Part shown: positions 1 to 12,009 of the stretch, piece after piece | How positions within the stretch are numbered: the first letter of the stretch is position 1 | Layout of the letters: every line of letters starts with the position of its first letter | Assembly: GCA_025093985.1 (NCBI GenBank) | Contig: JACAAK010000001.1 | Location: 2,852,001-2,916,000, forward strand | DNA length: 64,000 nt | Source of the DNA: Calvatia gigantea | Taxonomy: Eukaryota > Basidiomycota > Agaricomycetes > Agaricales > Lycoperdaceae | Reading direction: 5' to 3' | Position numbers and translations under genes: made by a program | The notes under the pieces: model-generated | What the model was told of the DNA's origin: nothing | Database searches by the model: none | Seen by the model: only the letters and a program-made list of their open reading frames with translations

Positions 1-1518
1 AGTTCACCTTCTACCATATACTCTGACGTCCCCAACACCCCTAGTTCCTTCGCCACATCCTTTACTAGCTCTATATCTGGCGGTGGTGTCACCGAACGCG
101 GAGATCGCCTTGACAAAGATAAAGGAGCCAAAGAGAAAGAAAAGAAAAAATCCGCTTCTCAAGCGGCAAACGTCTACTCTATGCTAGGCGCACTCGAACC
201 ATCCTCAATCGTCGGCGCAGTCGGCGGGCTCGCATACTCACACTCAATAAAGAGTAAGACTACTAGCACCACTAGTCAGAGGGAGAGAGGAAGCTCGGAT
301 CTGTCAATCTATGGTAGTATGAACACATCGATTTTGTCGAGTGTCGGACTTGGGTTGGGTTCGACTTTAGGTGGTGGTGGCGGTGGTGGTGGTGGTGGTA
401 GCAGTAGCGGGAGGAAGAAGCTTAAAAAAAAGGGGAGTGATGAGAGTTTGAAGACTGCTAAAGGCCACGGTCAAGCTTCCCAACCCCAAGTTTCAAATTC
501 CGCTCGATCGGCTCGGGAACATATGCCTAGGAGGAGAACGACAGGAGGCATCGAGCCTGGGCCAGATGATTTGAAACAGTATGAAGCTATGATGATGCGC
601 GAGCGCGAGTTGGGTGGACAGCCACACCTGCCGAAAGGATCTGGAAATAGCAGCGGTAATCCAAATGGGAACGGGGGATATGCGGCACATCCACACCCTT
701 ATCAACATGGACATGGGTTACCAAGGACGAAGAGCATGCCATTACCTTATCACCCCCAACCCCAACCGCAGCAAAGACAATCCCAGGGACCAGACTCGAG
801 AAGAGACGCGGGGGAGTGGTCGGATTTCGCTGATGAGGAGGATAGTGAACTATTCTACCAGGTCATGGCGAACCAGTCCCAAGTGGCCGAATATGGTGGG
901 GAGGAGTCCGAGCAACGTCCTGCACGGCCCAGGGAGAGGAAGGATGTGTCTCGTCTGCGGGGCGCGCCGTCCAACCCGACTCATGCCCGACAACAATCTA
1001 TAGGGAAGGAAGATGATAAGAAAAGATACTCGGAGCATAGCACTTACTCCTCCAAATCTCGCGAGGAGAAACGTGAGAAGGATAGAGACAAACCCTCCTC
1101 ATCGAGAAAACGCTCCGGATCAATAAAATCCATAACTTCATTCTTCACCTCCAACCGCGATGGCAACTACGCAGACAACAACTCCTCCCCAACCGCTACA
1201 TCCACAACTGTTGCACCATCCCCGCGCGACTCCTGGGCTCACAAGCCCGCAAAATACACGTGTCAAGTCATTCATCCATGTAAACCACCCATGGCCGGTT
1301 CAGTGCCCATATCGTACTTCTCGTTCCCATTTTTCACGCTGAAGGAGGGAGAGTTGTATGCCGTTCTGCAAGAAGCAGGACATCCGAGTGTGCATCCGAA
1401 TTTACCCTTGATTGTGGATAATGGGGAAGACTGTTTATTACTTTGCAGAGCTTGGGATGGGTCGGTCGGGTGGGCGTTTGCGAGCTTTTTGGAGCCTGTT
1501 GATATTCCTGATATGTAG
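1..1518 (+). CDS. SH3-like-domain protein, 3' part (5' end outside window)
   Basis: The frame is open from base 1 through the first in-window ATG at 181 to the stop at 1516-1518, so the start lies upstream. Most of the visible ~505 residues are low-complexity and probably disordered. They include Ser-rich stretches, a run of about ten glycines encoded near 370-402, Lys/Arg/Glu-rich blocks and an acidic patch (DFADEEDSE). The last ~90 residues look folded: a CQVIHPCKPP start, then aromatic/Gly positions and GWAFASFLEPVD at the end, which resembles a C-terminal SH3 fold. Family knowledge: basidiomycetes have long disordered proteins ending in such an SH3-like module. The role is unknown; a cortical or signalling adaptor is only a guess. 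The next gene runs convergently. Confidence 0.6.
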   Translation, partial: SSPSTIYSDVPNTPSSFATSFTSSISGGGVTERGDRLDKDKGAKEKEKKKSASQAANVYSMLGALEPSSIVGAVGGLAYSHSIKSKTTSTTSQRERGSSDLSIYGSMNTSILSSVGLGLGSTLGGGGGGGGGGSSSGRKKLKKKGSDESLKTAKGHGQASQPQVSNSARSAREHMPRRRTTGGIEPGPDDLKQYEAMMMRERELGGQPHLPKGSGNSSGNPNGNGGYAAHPHPYQHGHGLPRTKSMPLPYHPQPQPQQRQSQGPDSRRDAGEWSDFADEEDSELFYQVMANQSQVAEYGGEESEQRPARPRERKDVSRLRGAPSNPTHARQQSIGKEDDKKRYSEHSTYSSKSREEKREKDRDKPSSSRKRSGSIKSITSFFTSNRDGNYADNNSSPTATSTTVAPSPRDSWAHKPAKYTCQVIHPCKPPMAGSVPISYFSFPFFTLKEGELYAVLQEAGHPSVHPNLPLIVDNGEDCLLLCRAWDGSVGWAFASFLEPVDIPDM

Positions 1519-2346
1519 GGAGTCCATCGTTGGCTATCATAGTCGCAGTGGCCAACTTGTCGTGGTGGTGGTAGTGGTGAGATAACAGGAGGGGCTCTTA
1601 TTGTTCTGTTTTTTCTCTCCTGGAACTCCTTTTGTTTTGGTCCCCTTTTCCTGCCACGCTGCACCATTCATTGTTGTGCTGATCAAGGGTCTGAGCGCTT
1701 ATCTGGCTGACGTCATACCTTTCTCCTATGCCCTGCTTTATCTTTTTGGTTTCTGATTTCTTGGTTATTTCAATTGCATAGACATTTTAGTCTTTTGCTA
1801 CCCTTTTCCATCTCATGCCATACCTCCGCTTTGCATGATATCCTGTATAGTATACCACCGGTCGTCGTTGCGCAGTGCACCCACACCTTCGGATACCTCG
1901 ATGGCAAGTTGGCTTCCTGTTTCCATAGCATGGTGAATGATTATGTAGTTGTACGGTAGTGTAGTTTAGTAATTTAGCTTTTTATCTTTTCTGTCCTCAA
2001 ATCTATACCATCTCTATCAAAAAATGGTGCCTGGGTACTTGAGTACTGAGATCACTATGTACTCAACTACGTCAATGTGACGTAAATACCGACAGATGTT
2101 GCAGGCCGTCAGATAAGTTGAGTGGAAATTGACTTAAAACCAATTTGGGGAATCAACATGCATAGATGGCAAACTCGGTACAGTCAACAGAAACAAGCAA
2201 AACGAACAAAAACTACAGAATAGCACAAGGTGAGATCATCGACGAGAAACAGAGGCAAGAAACAAGAAACAGGAGCAGAGAAACAGGTGATAGAAGCGTC
2301 CATGAAGGTCTCAAAAAGAAGCAGTCCTTCGCCGCTACTTCGGCGT
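1519..2346. other. convergent intergenic region
   Basis: About 830 bp between the 3' ends of two converging genes. I see pyrimidine-rich 3'-UTR-like sequence on the left and only short chance ORFs. No RNA gene or repeat was recognised. Confidence 0.5.
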
Positions 2347-5038
2347 CTAGTCGAAGTGCTGCGGGGTAGGCGGTTCGTGACCCCGAGGATCAACCTCCTC
2401 TCCATCTTCGTTCAACGGCCAGAACGTGCTCCTAAAAACATTCCCGGGATCAAATTCCTTTTTGATCTTGCACAACCTCTCCCAATTTTCCCCGAAGCAG
2501 GCTTTGACTCGGGAAGGAGGCTCATGGCGTCCCAAAAACTATAAAAAAATCATCAGTAAGCATGGTGCAGGCGGCGAATAAGGGATTGGTTTTGGATGAC
2601 TCAGGGCAACAGAAACGCAGGGGATAAATATGACGTACGCTGGGCAGGGGTCCACCAACGTGCACTGGCTCAAGCGTCCCAGCTATCCACTAGATTTTTT
2701 TTTCCGTGTAAGCGGAGGAATGTAAGGGAAGAAGTAATTTCACGAACCTCCTCTGCGGCCTCGATACACCGGGCATCATCGAAATCCATTTCCCACTGAT
2801 GTAACGCGGCGACTGTGAATGACGCGTTGCGTTGCGATACGGGTATGCACGTGTCCTCATAGTCCTCAATGGCACCGCCAGCAAGTTCAAAAAGCCAGGC
2901 TGGTGGAAATGAGGAATGGTCAACACCAAATCACATTAAAGCGTGGCCATTCACTTACTACAACCCATGGGCGTGTTGCTAAATTCTATTACGGTTTGGT
3001 TGATGATATCATCCGGTAAAGAAGAAACCAGAACAGAACGGATGAACCACTGTCGCCCAGCTGTATAACAGACAAGTCAACGTCCAGTCAATTGAACCAC
3101 CAGAAAACAAAAACCTTTCCCTCGCAGAACTTGCGCGACACTATCCTGCTGATGCAAAAAGCTCTTTTCATCCACTTCATTTAGTAAGCATTTCTCTCCA
3201 TCCCATGACGAAATAGCCGCAAGGTATTCTTGCCCCTTCTCCCTCGGCCCAACGTAACACATTTGAATGACTACCAGGGAATCTTTCCCAGCGGGCCCAG
3301 CTGTCAAAAGTACGTTGGCGTAGAGCTCTCGTGGAGCACCTTTGACACAGTCCCGGAAGTGCTTGATTAGGGATGGAGCAGTAGCCTTGTTGAATCGGCT
3401 AACGGCAGGTTGTAGATAGTCAGTGACGGCAATGGAAGTAGGGATAAAGTTAGACGCACTAGATGAGGTTTCCCGCGAACACAACAGGAACAGGGAATGC
3501 CTTTGCCTTGTACCTCGTTGTAATTCCGAGTGTAGTCCCGGCACCCCGAAGTGCCCACCAGAGATCTGGAATCCAGGTGGTTAGTTATTTGCACAATCCC
3601 GCGACGTGCAGACATACCGGGGTGGTCATTCTCGTTGACGATGACAATCCGTCCATCAGCAAGGACCATCTCGACTTCTACGAGGTTATCCACACTCAGG
3701 CCGTGTAAGCGGCTCAAAAAGCCAAATCCCCCAAGGAGCATGACAGAAGACCCTGTAGGATGTGCCGCGCTAACCGCGGGTGGACAGATTAGACATCTCA
3801 GCACTACACTGTTACAGAAAGGGGTCGCTCACAAGGGGACATGGTATGGTATGCCGGTGCGCTCGATGCCAGAGGAATACGTAACCTCGACGGGATTCTT
3901 TGCAGTGTAGGTATCAATTTCCTTCTGGCGCATTCCGGATCCGAAAGTCACGTAAACATGGGAATGCGGAGGCTCGATTTGAGAGAACATGTTCATTCGA
4001 ACAAAGGTGTTAGAGGAACCGACAAGTAGAGAATTCGGATTAGCAGTTCCCCAGATGTTGAGCCTGGCATGCGGGTTATGAAGTGACTGCACAGTGCTCG
4101 GCGGTAAAACAGGGGGTTTAGCGGGAGTATCCAGGTACCCAAAGGGGTCGGCATTGTGCCTAGTTGTCGAGGCGGTGGACGCTGGTTTCTGCGGAACCGC
4201 CCCGTCCGCGGGTCGCGGCGGCTGTGAAACCGATGCGATCGTCGCAGAAAACAAACCTGCCCCAGAAGCAGACGAGTTAGCCGGTTCCGTTGGCAAAAGG
4301 GGCGCTTCGTTTCTGGATGGCTGGGGGGACGGCTGGGAAGGTGGAGACGGCGGACCGATTCGCCTCTTGACACTCGGCGATGGGTCGTCGCTTCTCTTCC
4401 GCGGAGGCAAAATCATGGGTCCGTCTAAAAAATTAGCAACAGCTTTGGAAGCAGCGTCATAGTGCCTAAGGTTAGCATCTTCTTCTCTGCGGCGCTTTCC
4501 AGTGGTGCTGGAGCCACTAACAGCTTTCTTGCCCTTGCTGTTCGCAGCCGCAACGTCCTTGAGGCTCGTGAAGGAGCCATCCTCACGGGGTATCTCAATA
4601 TCGACCTCGGCGAGTTTGCTGAGGTCAATGATGATATCCCCGGCGATCGCCCAACCAGCTGTCCCATATCCGCCGGCCTTGACAGAAAGTGAGAGCGAGT
4701 GCTTTTTGCAAAACGAGACGACCCTGCAACGAACATTAGCGCCGTGGACTAATTTGGGCATTGTGATCATTGAAGGTCGTACCTGCTGACATCCTCGGCA
4801 TCGACGGGGCAAACAACGGCTTTGGCTGCAGTGATAACATTTCCGTTAAAGATGGTAGAATAATCAATGAAGCTGCAAAAGCGCATTGTGAGAGAGGTAT
4901 ACAACGCCAGTAATAAAAGATAATAGACCTGGGATCGTCCCTGAGGTGGACAGTACCTCTACAGGCTGCACCGAGTTCCTGGTAGAGCTCGTCGGGAAGA
5001 GGGGTAACGACAATGTCGAGGGGGAGTGCAAAGACCAT
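2347..5038 (-). CDS. FAD-binding (PCMH/berberine-bridge-type) oxidoreductase with internal disordered insert
   Basis: Multi-exon gene. It starts at 5038 (MVFALPLDIVVTP) and ends at TAG 2347-2349. Spliced pieces show the FAD-domain order: NGNVITAAKAVVCPVDAEDV, then VVSFCKKHSLSLSVKAGGYG and TAGWAIAGDIIIDLSKL, then AAHPTGSS...GGFGFLSRLHGLSVDN, then DLWWALRGAG. The end has the BBE-like KEFDPGNVFRSTFWPLN. These are hallmarks of FAD/FMN-dependent oxidases that act on sugars, alcohols or secondary metabolites; the substrate cannot be told from sequence. Between the FAD half-domains (about 4550-3950) lies an insert of roughly 150 residues rich in Pro/Ser/Arg (KRRREED, PPSPPSQPSPQPS). It is in an open frame and contains NLS-like basic clusters. 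No signal peptide is seen, so the enzyme is probably intracellular. Exon edges are approximate. Confidence 0.82.
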
Positions 5039-7641
5039 GGTCGTGGGGTTGATGAAAAGATTTTGTCGACTTGTGGGCCTATATAAGTCGGTGTGTACAT
5101 AAATCTTTTAGATCTAGTTTCCTAAACTAGTCTCAGTTCAGTCCGCTGTGTTAGGCCATTCAACCAACCTTCGTTCATGTAAGCTCTTGTGTGTAACCCA
5201 CCTCAGGAACGGTGAAACGCGAAGCGATGCTTTTGCGATGTAAAAATGAAGGCGTGCGTCGTGGTAGAAGGGCTGTGGTGGGTGACTCGAAACACGTACT
5301 CATCTTCAGGTCCCAATTCAACCTATGCTCGCTGTAAGATTTTAAAGCACTCCCTGGCATGTTACCTTCCCTTAGGTTCATGGTATCAGCCCATCATGCG
5401 CGGACATATTCTGTAAAATGACCTCCGATCACATCTTCTTGATGAAACTCGACCTCGCATAACATGTATATTTTAATCATGCACCGTCCTCACCCTTTGT
5501 TCCTTCTATGATGCATTGATGTCTCCCTGACCGTTTTCGGTCCTCTGACAGACGCCAAAATTACGCAGATGTGTTGACTATATTGCAGCTTTTACCGTAA
5601 CTCTAGATTTATCTCCCCCGACATGCCTTTCGGGTTAAGGAAATGTGTATCCGCATCATGCACCTTCTGGTTAGAAACAAATTAGAGGCGGTGGAACAAA
5701 CGACATATTACAGCCGCTGGATTTTGACCCAACTCCAAAGTATGTTTAATCCCTGGAGCATCCATACTCACCGCTGCCGGCCAAAGTCAGAGTGGGGATC
5801 CGCACCTTTTTCAGCATTTGATCCGGGCCCTTTTTCAACTTTGGACATGGGGGTGCGGTTGCGGCACCTTGACACATCTCCGCCAAAGGAAACGAACGTT
5901 GATCGAGCCGGTATCTTGTTTCATTTGGACGGAATCTGCTAACGCGAGCATGGCTTTGTATTTTTCTACGGCTTCCTCGAGGTTTAGAAGGGGACCCCGT
6001 GTCGATAGTAAACGCCAACCCGCAAGAGACCTTAAGGTGAACCGAGAGGCCAGGCGGTAAACCGCAGCATCATATTCACAAGAGATACACATACCATACA
6101 TAGTTGTGTCCCGCAAATCCCCTAGAACCACTAGGGCAGCAAATTCAAGTGCGACGGAGAGCCGCAAATCGGGCCTTCTAGTACAGCATCCAGTTGCGTG
6201 CCTTACCCCAAGACCTGGAGTAAAGCTCCACAAGAGCGGAGGAGGGGGCTGTGAGCGGCTAGTGTCCCCAGAGGGAAAAGGGTCGCAGTACGTATAATGG
6301 CCATGCGCGAGAATCATCGAATGATCAAAGCGAATGGTAATGGTTCTCAATTCCCTGTGCCCAGCACACATAGATTCACCGATACAGTGGGCGATACAGG
6401 CGGTAGGGCGGATCTTCGAAGAGGCTTTAGTGCGCTCATTTCCCGTCACCCGTCATGAATTCGGATCAGAGTGTGAGATCTGCTGCGGACTGCTGTCGCG
6501 CACCATGAAATAAATTATTGATTTTTAAAAAAAAGGGTGTGACCCGCTATTTAGTTCCGCCTGATTTAGGTGTATGCAACCCAAGGAAGCGGATTTCAGG
6601 GTGAGCCTTAGACTTAATCCTGGGCGTTTAATCGCTTCAATACCAGAATGCATCCGTAGTATAATTTCCCGGTCTGTGCTCTTATACTTGGACTTACAAG
6701 AGGAAATTCGTGAGGATCGCGATCAAACAGGGATTGGAGCCGTCCCGTAAAAGGTGAATTTCATCAATACTCTCGAATTGAGCAACAACTACGTTATAGT
6801 AAACACCGGTGCATCCCTGCTCACTGTAACTGGCAGCACCATGGATGTTGAAGCCCGGTGCCGTGGACTATCATCTCAAGGAGCGGCCCCAGGCCGAATA
6901 CTGAGTACTGGGTACTGATGCACGGACAACCCGATGCCGTGCGTACAACACGGCCACCGCCCGAAGTCTACAAGGAATAGCATAGGGGGTGTTCGCATTC
7001 CCGTCCGATGTATTGAGAAGTAGGAAGAACACAGACGTTAATCGAATATTGTTTATTACATATTACATATCCATTGCGAACACGATTCGTAGATTGACGA
7101 TCTTGCAATGGGCAGGGTCGCACCTTTCGTTCTCGGGTCAACAACCAAGGTCGCCAACGGTTCGGTTCCCGATAACCGCGCGCAAGTTACTCAATCGCCC
7201 TCTCACAAGAGGTTTCCTTCATGCCAGATTATTCTTTTTTAATTAGTTTGTCGTAATCGCATATAGCATTAACGGGTTTCCTAGTGGTGCATCAAGTTAT
7301 TCCAACCATTTGCAGCGTCTCGTAAAATTGCTGTCGGCACCGGTCGTTGATGCCCCACCGACGAACTACCTTGAGTACAAAGCCATTATCTTCTGAGCAG
7401 GCCTATGTGGTGAATTATGGAGGCCTTCGAGGCCAGAAGGTTCGGCATAGCTATATGGAGCGGGGTCACATATTGTCAACCTGTTTCAAGCCGAGGAAAA
7501 CCGGGGTTCTCGTGCAGTGTCTTGCGTGGTCATGATCTGATAACTGCCTTGAAATGCCCAATTTTATACTCCTTACTCTCGGCGCCGCAGACAGTTGAAG
7601 ATAAACTTGATTTGCCTCCCAATTATAGTTTATATGCCTGA
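5039..7641. other. 2.6-kb region without a confident gene
   Basis: I find no recognisable domain on either strand. The longest open stretch is a 204-codon minus-strand frame at 5835-6449. It includes EEAVEKYKAMLALADSVQMK, but I could not connect it by plausible introns to anything recognisable, so it may be chance or a fast-evolving exon. The bases just above 5038 should hold the oxidoreductase promoter. The bases below 7642 should hold the 3' end of the ankyrin gene. Confidence 0.4.
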
Positions 7642-8309
7642 CTATAGCTTGGGAGGTTTGGTCGGCGACGGAGGACCACCGGCGCTATCTCCACCTATGG
7701 TCATCCTCGCAACTTGTCCGTCCGCGTCTTCGATCTCTACTTGAATATCCTTCTTCACCACATCTCCCCCAACACCGCCGCCGATGGTTTCTCCTTCTTC
7801 CGGATCTAACCTCATCATTTCAACAAGCCACTTCGCTCCCTCGTCCCACCCGGCCATTTCTGCCTCTGCCAGCGGGGATCTGCCAGCTACATTCTTGATG
7901 TCTATCAGGGCCACGCCGGAGCCGCCCGGAAATTGGACTAGCTTTTGTATGATAGATAGATGTGAGTTGAGCGCCGCCCAATGAAGAGGTGTAGATCCTG
8001 AGTTATTTTGTATGGAAAGCAAAGACGGCGGAACAACGGAAAGCAGATAGTCAAGGACATCTATGGAGCATCTTGCAAAGGTCAGCATACGGCCGAGTAG
8101 TGGCAATCCAATATAGCCTCCCGCCATTTTCGCTCACCTTCATGGCCGTTCCCTGCCGCCATATGCAGGACGGTGTTGCCGTTCTCGTCTCGAACCTGAG
8201 CTACGGCGTCTTGCCCAAACTGTTTTAAGAATTCCACGATGTCTTCGAGGTCCCCGTATCTGCATGATAGCAGTACTTCATCCTTGTCATCGGCTGTTGG
8301 CAGACTCAT
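7642..8309 (-). CDS. YAR1: Yar1-like ankyrin-repeat protein
   Basis: Two exons, 8138-8309 and 7642-8060, joined over a 77-bp intron (donor GTGAGC, acceptor CTCCATAG); 196 residues. The spliced joint reads GNGHE-DVLDYLL and completes an ankyrin helix. Visible features are an N-terminal DDKDEVLLSCRYGDLEDIVEF, ankyrin repeats with NTVLHMAAGNGH and STPLHWAALNSH, then SPLAEAEMAGWDEGAKWLVE and an acidic tail. Length, repeat number and the TALHMAA.../ALHWASLN spacing match yeast Yar1. Yar1 is a chaperone that keeps ribosomal protein uS3 (Rps3) soluble until it joins the small ribosomal subunit. The function here is inferred by homology. The neighbour on the right is divergent. Confidence 0.83.
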
Positions 8310-8996
8310 CCCCTTGTCTTTGTGATGAATGATGGGAAAAAGTTAATGGATTGAAGCTGTTTCACACCTTTGGGAATCTCGAGATCAATCGATCACGTCT
8401 GACCTGATTTTGATCGGTCAGTTAACCGGTTAAGGCTCAGCATTCAGAAGGCCGCCTGCCCACATGGCGACTGCGTACTCTGTTGTTCTGTTACACCCGT
8501 TTTTGCGTGATGGGCAGCGACATTCCATTCCCAAGGTTCCAGAATCACCCGAAAACCCTCCAGTCCCTCAGCCTAATGCAACGTTTACAGCCTATCTCTC
8601 ATTCCTGTGTGGTCCTCTACTGGGATGCAACCAGCAGCTCGCTGAGATCCAGAAGTGTGCCACCAGATTGAGTGGATTGGTAAGTGATAGAACTGTATCA
8701 GCTGGCTTACAGCGTAGGAGCTTGTGATTCGCCGACATGCATCAGTTCATTCACTCAGACTCCACCCGGCACTTCAATCTGACAACTGTCATGTGGGAGG
8801 TTATGCTTAGACGTATATGCCACAAATATCCTGGCTTCATTTTTCGCAAATAATCAGATCCCAGGACGTGGGGGAACTCTCTTGGTCGCTATTTCCAAAA
8901 GGGCTTCCCCCTCGTTGCATATCTCGCGGGCTCGAGCCTTGCTTCCTTCTCCCTTTCCTTTACATTTCCAGGGCGCCTGTCCTTCCTTCGTTCAGC
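8310..8996. other. divergent promoter region
   Basis: About 690 bp between the start of the Yar1-like gene (minus) and the 7-TM gene (plus). It should hold both promoters. An ORF at 8464-8727 has no recognisable content and was not joined to either gene. Confidence 0.4.
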
Positions 8997-11053
8997 ATGT
9001 CGCACACATCCCCCGCTACGTACTTGGTATGGTCGATTATCTCTTGTCTGGTAAGTTCTCACATTGCGAAGGGAATTCCTGTTAATCTGATGGACAATCT
9101 TAGCTGGGGGCGTTCCTCTTGTTCCACCTCTGGTCCTTTGACCGTTTCAAGTGCTTGAAGTATGAGTTAACTTCACCTCGACTACTGCAACTAGAAGCTC
9201 ATGGAGTGGCTGCCTAGGTGGAATAGTGGACCATATAACGGGGCCTTTAGGCGGATCATGACAGTGAGTTTACCATCAGCCTCGAAGCCCGATAAGAGGT
9301 AAATTGTATCGTTAGTACTCCTACCTGTTGAGTATACCGCTGTTATCGGCGTATACAATAGGAAATGCAATCATCAAATATCGCGAAGGCTTCATCCAGG
9401 TCCCAGTCATGGGAGGTACGTACCCGCGAACGTCTGGCGTTAGCAATAACTGAAACATTGCCCAGTCATTCCAAAACCCCATACACTGTGGCCACCTTCT
9501 GCACAACGCGCTATCTTCCCGCTTACACTTTGTTTCGCCCTGGCATGGGGTCTGGAAATGTACGTCGGCCCGGAGTGCATCACCTCACGCTGAGCTTCTG
9601 AAACTGATGCTAAACTTAGGGTGACACACTTAGAGGGTGAGTTACCGTTCTCCACGATAGCCAAAACACAGGAACTAAAGAAAATGTATCCCTGGTCACC
9701 ATTTCTTCTTGATAGAGCTGTGCTTCTGGTTGTATCTCGTGAATTCGACCTCTACGAACCAAGACTGGTTCAAGAGTTTGTACTTCAAGACCTGGACGAT
9801 CGGGTCCGTTGTGGCTGTTTTTTACATGCCTTTAGTAGCCATCTTCACGCGACATGACCCTTTGAAGGTGAGATGCTTGTGCTAACGAATAGAGCCCGAC
9901 TTACGACCGTTGGACAATAGAACGAGGCATATACATTTTTAGCGGGGAGCATTGGCAGCTTCTCGCTGACGTTCTGGTTCCTACCCATTCTGTAAGTGCC
10001 CTGGTTTTGTTCTTCCTAGTCGTTGATACTCAGTCACCCAGGTACATGTTCCCAGCATTTTTGAGAAACCTGGTGAGTAGCCCCCTCCCAATTTCTAACG
10101 CATCACTACCCAAATTACTAAAAACTCAATACAGAGGTCCGAAGGAGTTGATACTGGAACTATCGTCCGATTGACTAAGTTCGAAGAACTTAACGTGAGC
10201 TTGTTTTCTGAGGATGGGATGCTTGATAGTTCAACCAGTTCCAGAGAATCCGTGTTCTTTTCCGCTTCTTCTTCTGTGTGCCTCTCCTGATTCTTGGAAT
10301 TGATGGCGTTCGTCCCCATCATCACATCAACGAGAGTATGGTCCTGACAGGTGTGTTTCAAACTGTTTCGAGATGTCCATGTCAATTTTCCCAATACCTT
10401 ACAATCATAATTCCAGACCTCCTTGTAATCTTGACTGGCTTCGGTGTTGCAGTCTCTTCTGGCATTACACTTGTTGTACGTCTGATAGATTGGAACTTCT
10501 TCTTTCTCATTGCTCACAGAATTAGATCTTTTTCCCACGTTCAATCGAAGGTGAAATTGCCGCCAAGGATGCCGAGAAAGAGCGTAAACGGACTCGCACT
10601 GGTCATTCGACATTTGGCCATTCAGCCAGCTTCCTTGATTCCCATGGTCCAAGTCGAATGAATACTTTTGTGTCCGAAACTTATTCGTATGGTCAACCAA
10701 CCGCTGCGATCGGTCATGATCGTGCGAAGCCATTCCTCAGTGGAGGCCAGGCTTATCCCCTCACTTCGTCACCGTCTAAGACCAACTTCCGACGGAACAG
10801 CTATGATGGCCAATTTACGGAGGATAGCTCGCAGCCTGGGCATGAAAGCAAGTTAAACGACAAATACTGGGACGACGAGCAGAGGGATGTTGCTGCTCCT
10901 TTACCTCCGATCAGGCCAAATAGGAGGCGGGGGACGGATGTTGAGCTTGGCGGTTTCGATAAACTCACGGAAACGAACTTGTCGGTTCACAATCTGCGGC
11001 TGTCGAACGTGAACCCTCTGGTTCACAATTTCACTTCGCCAATCGGTGGGTAG
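8997..11053 (+). CDS. basidiomycete multi-pass (about 7-TM) membrane protein of unknown function
   Basis: Start at 8997 (MSHTSPATYLVWSIISCL, then a GTAAGT donor). About nine exons can be followed by splice sites: GAFLLFHLWSFDRFKCLK, YTIGNAIIKYREGFIQVP, an exon with FFLIELCFWLYLVNS and NQDWFKSLYFKTW, TFLAGSIGSFSLTFWFLPIL, RFFFCVPLLILGIDG, and a last exon with FFPRSIEGEIAAKDAEKER followed by a ~170-residue hydrophilic cytosolic tail. Hydrophobic segments suggest about seven helices. The LELCFWLYLVN...QDWF...LYFKTW pattern recurs in a conserved mushroom-specific family. I know of no assigned function. The layout recalls a GPCR-like or sensor protein, but that is an inference, and it lacks the STE3 pheromone-receptor pattern. 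Confidence 0.72.
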
Positions 11054-12009
11054 TTCATTTTTTATGCGTAATTCGCTAGATGCTATATTGACATTTGCGA
11101 AAGATCTCGGGTATGCCGCGGAGCCCGAGATACATTCCGTTAAACCGAAGTATACTTTTAAGAAATAACGGAATTCGGGGCTAGGGGTAAATGGACTATT
11201 CGTTTTCTATTCTTATATCACGTTACATTCGTTCGCCTTCCGTTCATAAAAACCTGTAACTGTATCGTGTGGCAGTCGAATCTTCAAATGAATTCGTCTT
11301 GACCGTGAGTCAATACTGTTGCAAAGAGGCACATGTTTTTGTGTCATCCCTGCGGTCAGCATTTTTCCCTCAGCCTAATTTTGTCTCAATTCGGGATTCT
11401 CTGGCCCGACGCATAGCCGCTCCTGAGAATGAGGTCACAAAGGTGACATCATGATTATCTCGTTGACGTATGACTGCCGTGAATTGAACTGCATTTCTCC
11501 AATCAAGCCCGCTCTTAAGACGCGTATGCTTGAGCTAACTCCGTGGGTATGCCCCTTGGCTTGGTAGTGCCTACTTACAAGACCAGGATCCTGAGAAGAA
11601 ATGTGTCGGACGCCGGAATATTATGTGACAGCTGTCTGTGACGTGTGAGGACTCTTGGTTGGGACCCAGCATCTTGTTTCTGTTGAAACTCTCTGCAGAG
11701 TCCAGACTGAGTAAGAATGTGCCAACCACCAAAAATATATCGCGGACGAGCAACGGACTTGTGTGGGTTGGCGTCTACCCAAGAAGGCCGGGAAAGTGCC
11801 TTCAAATGCTTCGAAATCCGTCATGCACCGGACCGCTGGTGTTTTCTTGTGTGCCATTTGACTCGACCACCTGCCCTCACCCACTAGTTCCTGGCTTCTC
11901 TTGGTTCTTGCACATTTCACGGAAAAACTCCATGACATAGTATATAACCATGCACGAATTAAAGTCCTGCGCACGTCAATTCTGAAACTCGAACCCAGAA
12001 AAGAGCCAC
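11054..12009. other. intergenic region upstream of GH30 gene
   Basis: About 950 bp with no recognisable gene. The right half is the presumed promoter of the glycosidase gene. Minus-strand ORFs at 11571-11974 overlap one another in different frames and show no domain. Confidence 0.4.

Noticed and set aside
5835..6449. A 204-codon minus-strand ORF as a gene.
   Set aside because: No domain, no convincing start context and no exon partners; it overlaps open frames on the other strand.
8464..8727. Upstream exon of the 7-TM gene.
   Set aside because: It has no transmembrane or family motif, and a good initiator ATG with matching splice phase exists at 8997.
8997..11053. STE3-type pheromone receptor (mating-type B locus).
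   Set aside because: Helix number is compatible, but the motifs match another mushroom 7-TM family, and no pheromone precursor (CaaX-ending small ORF) was seen nearby.
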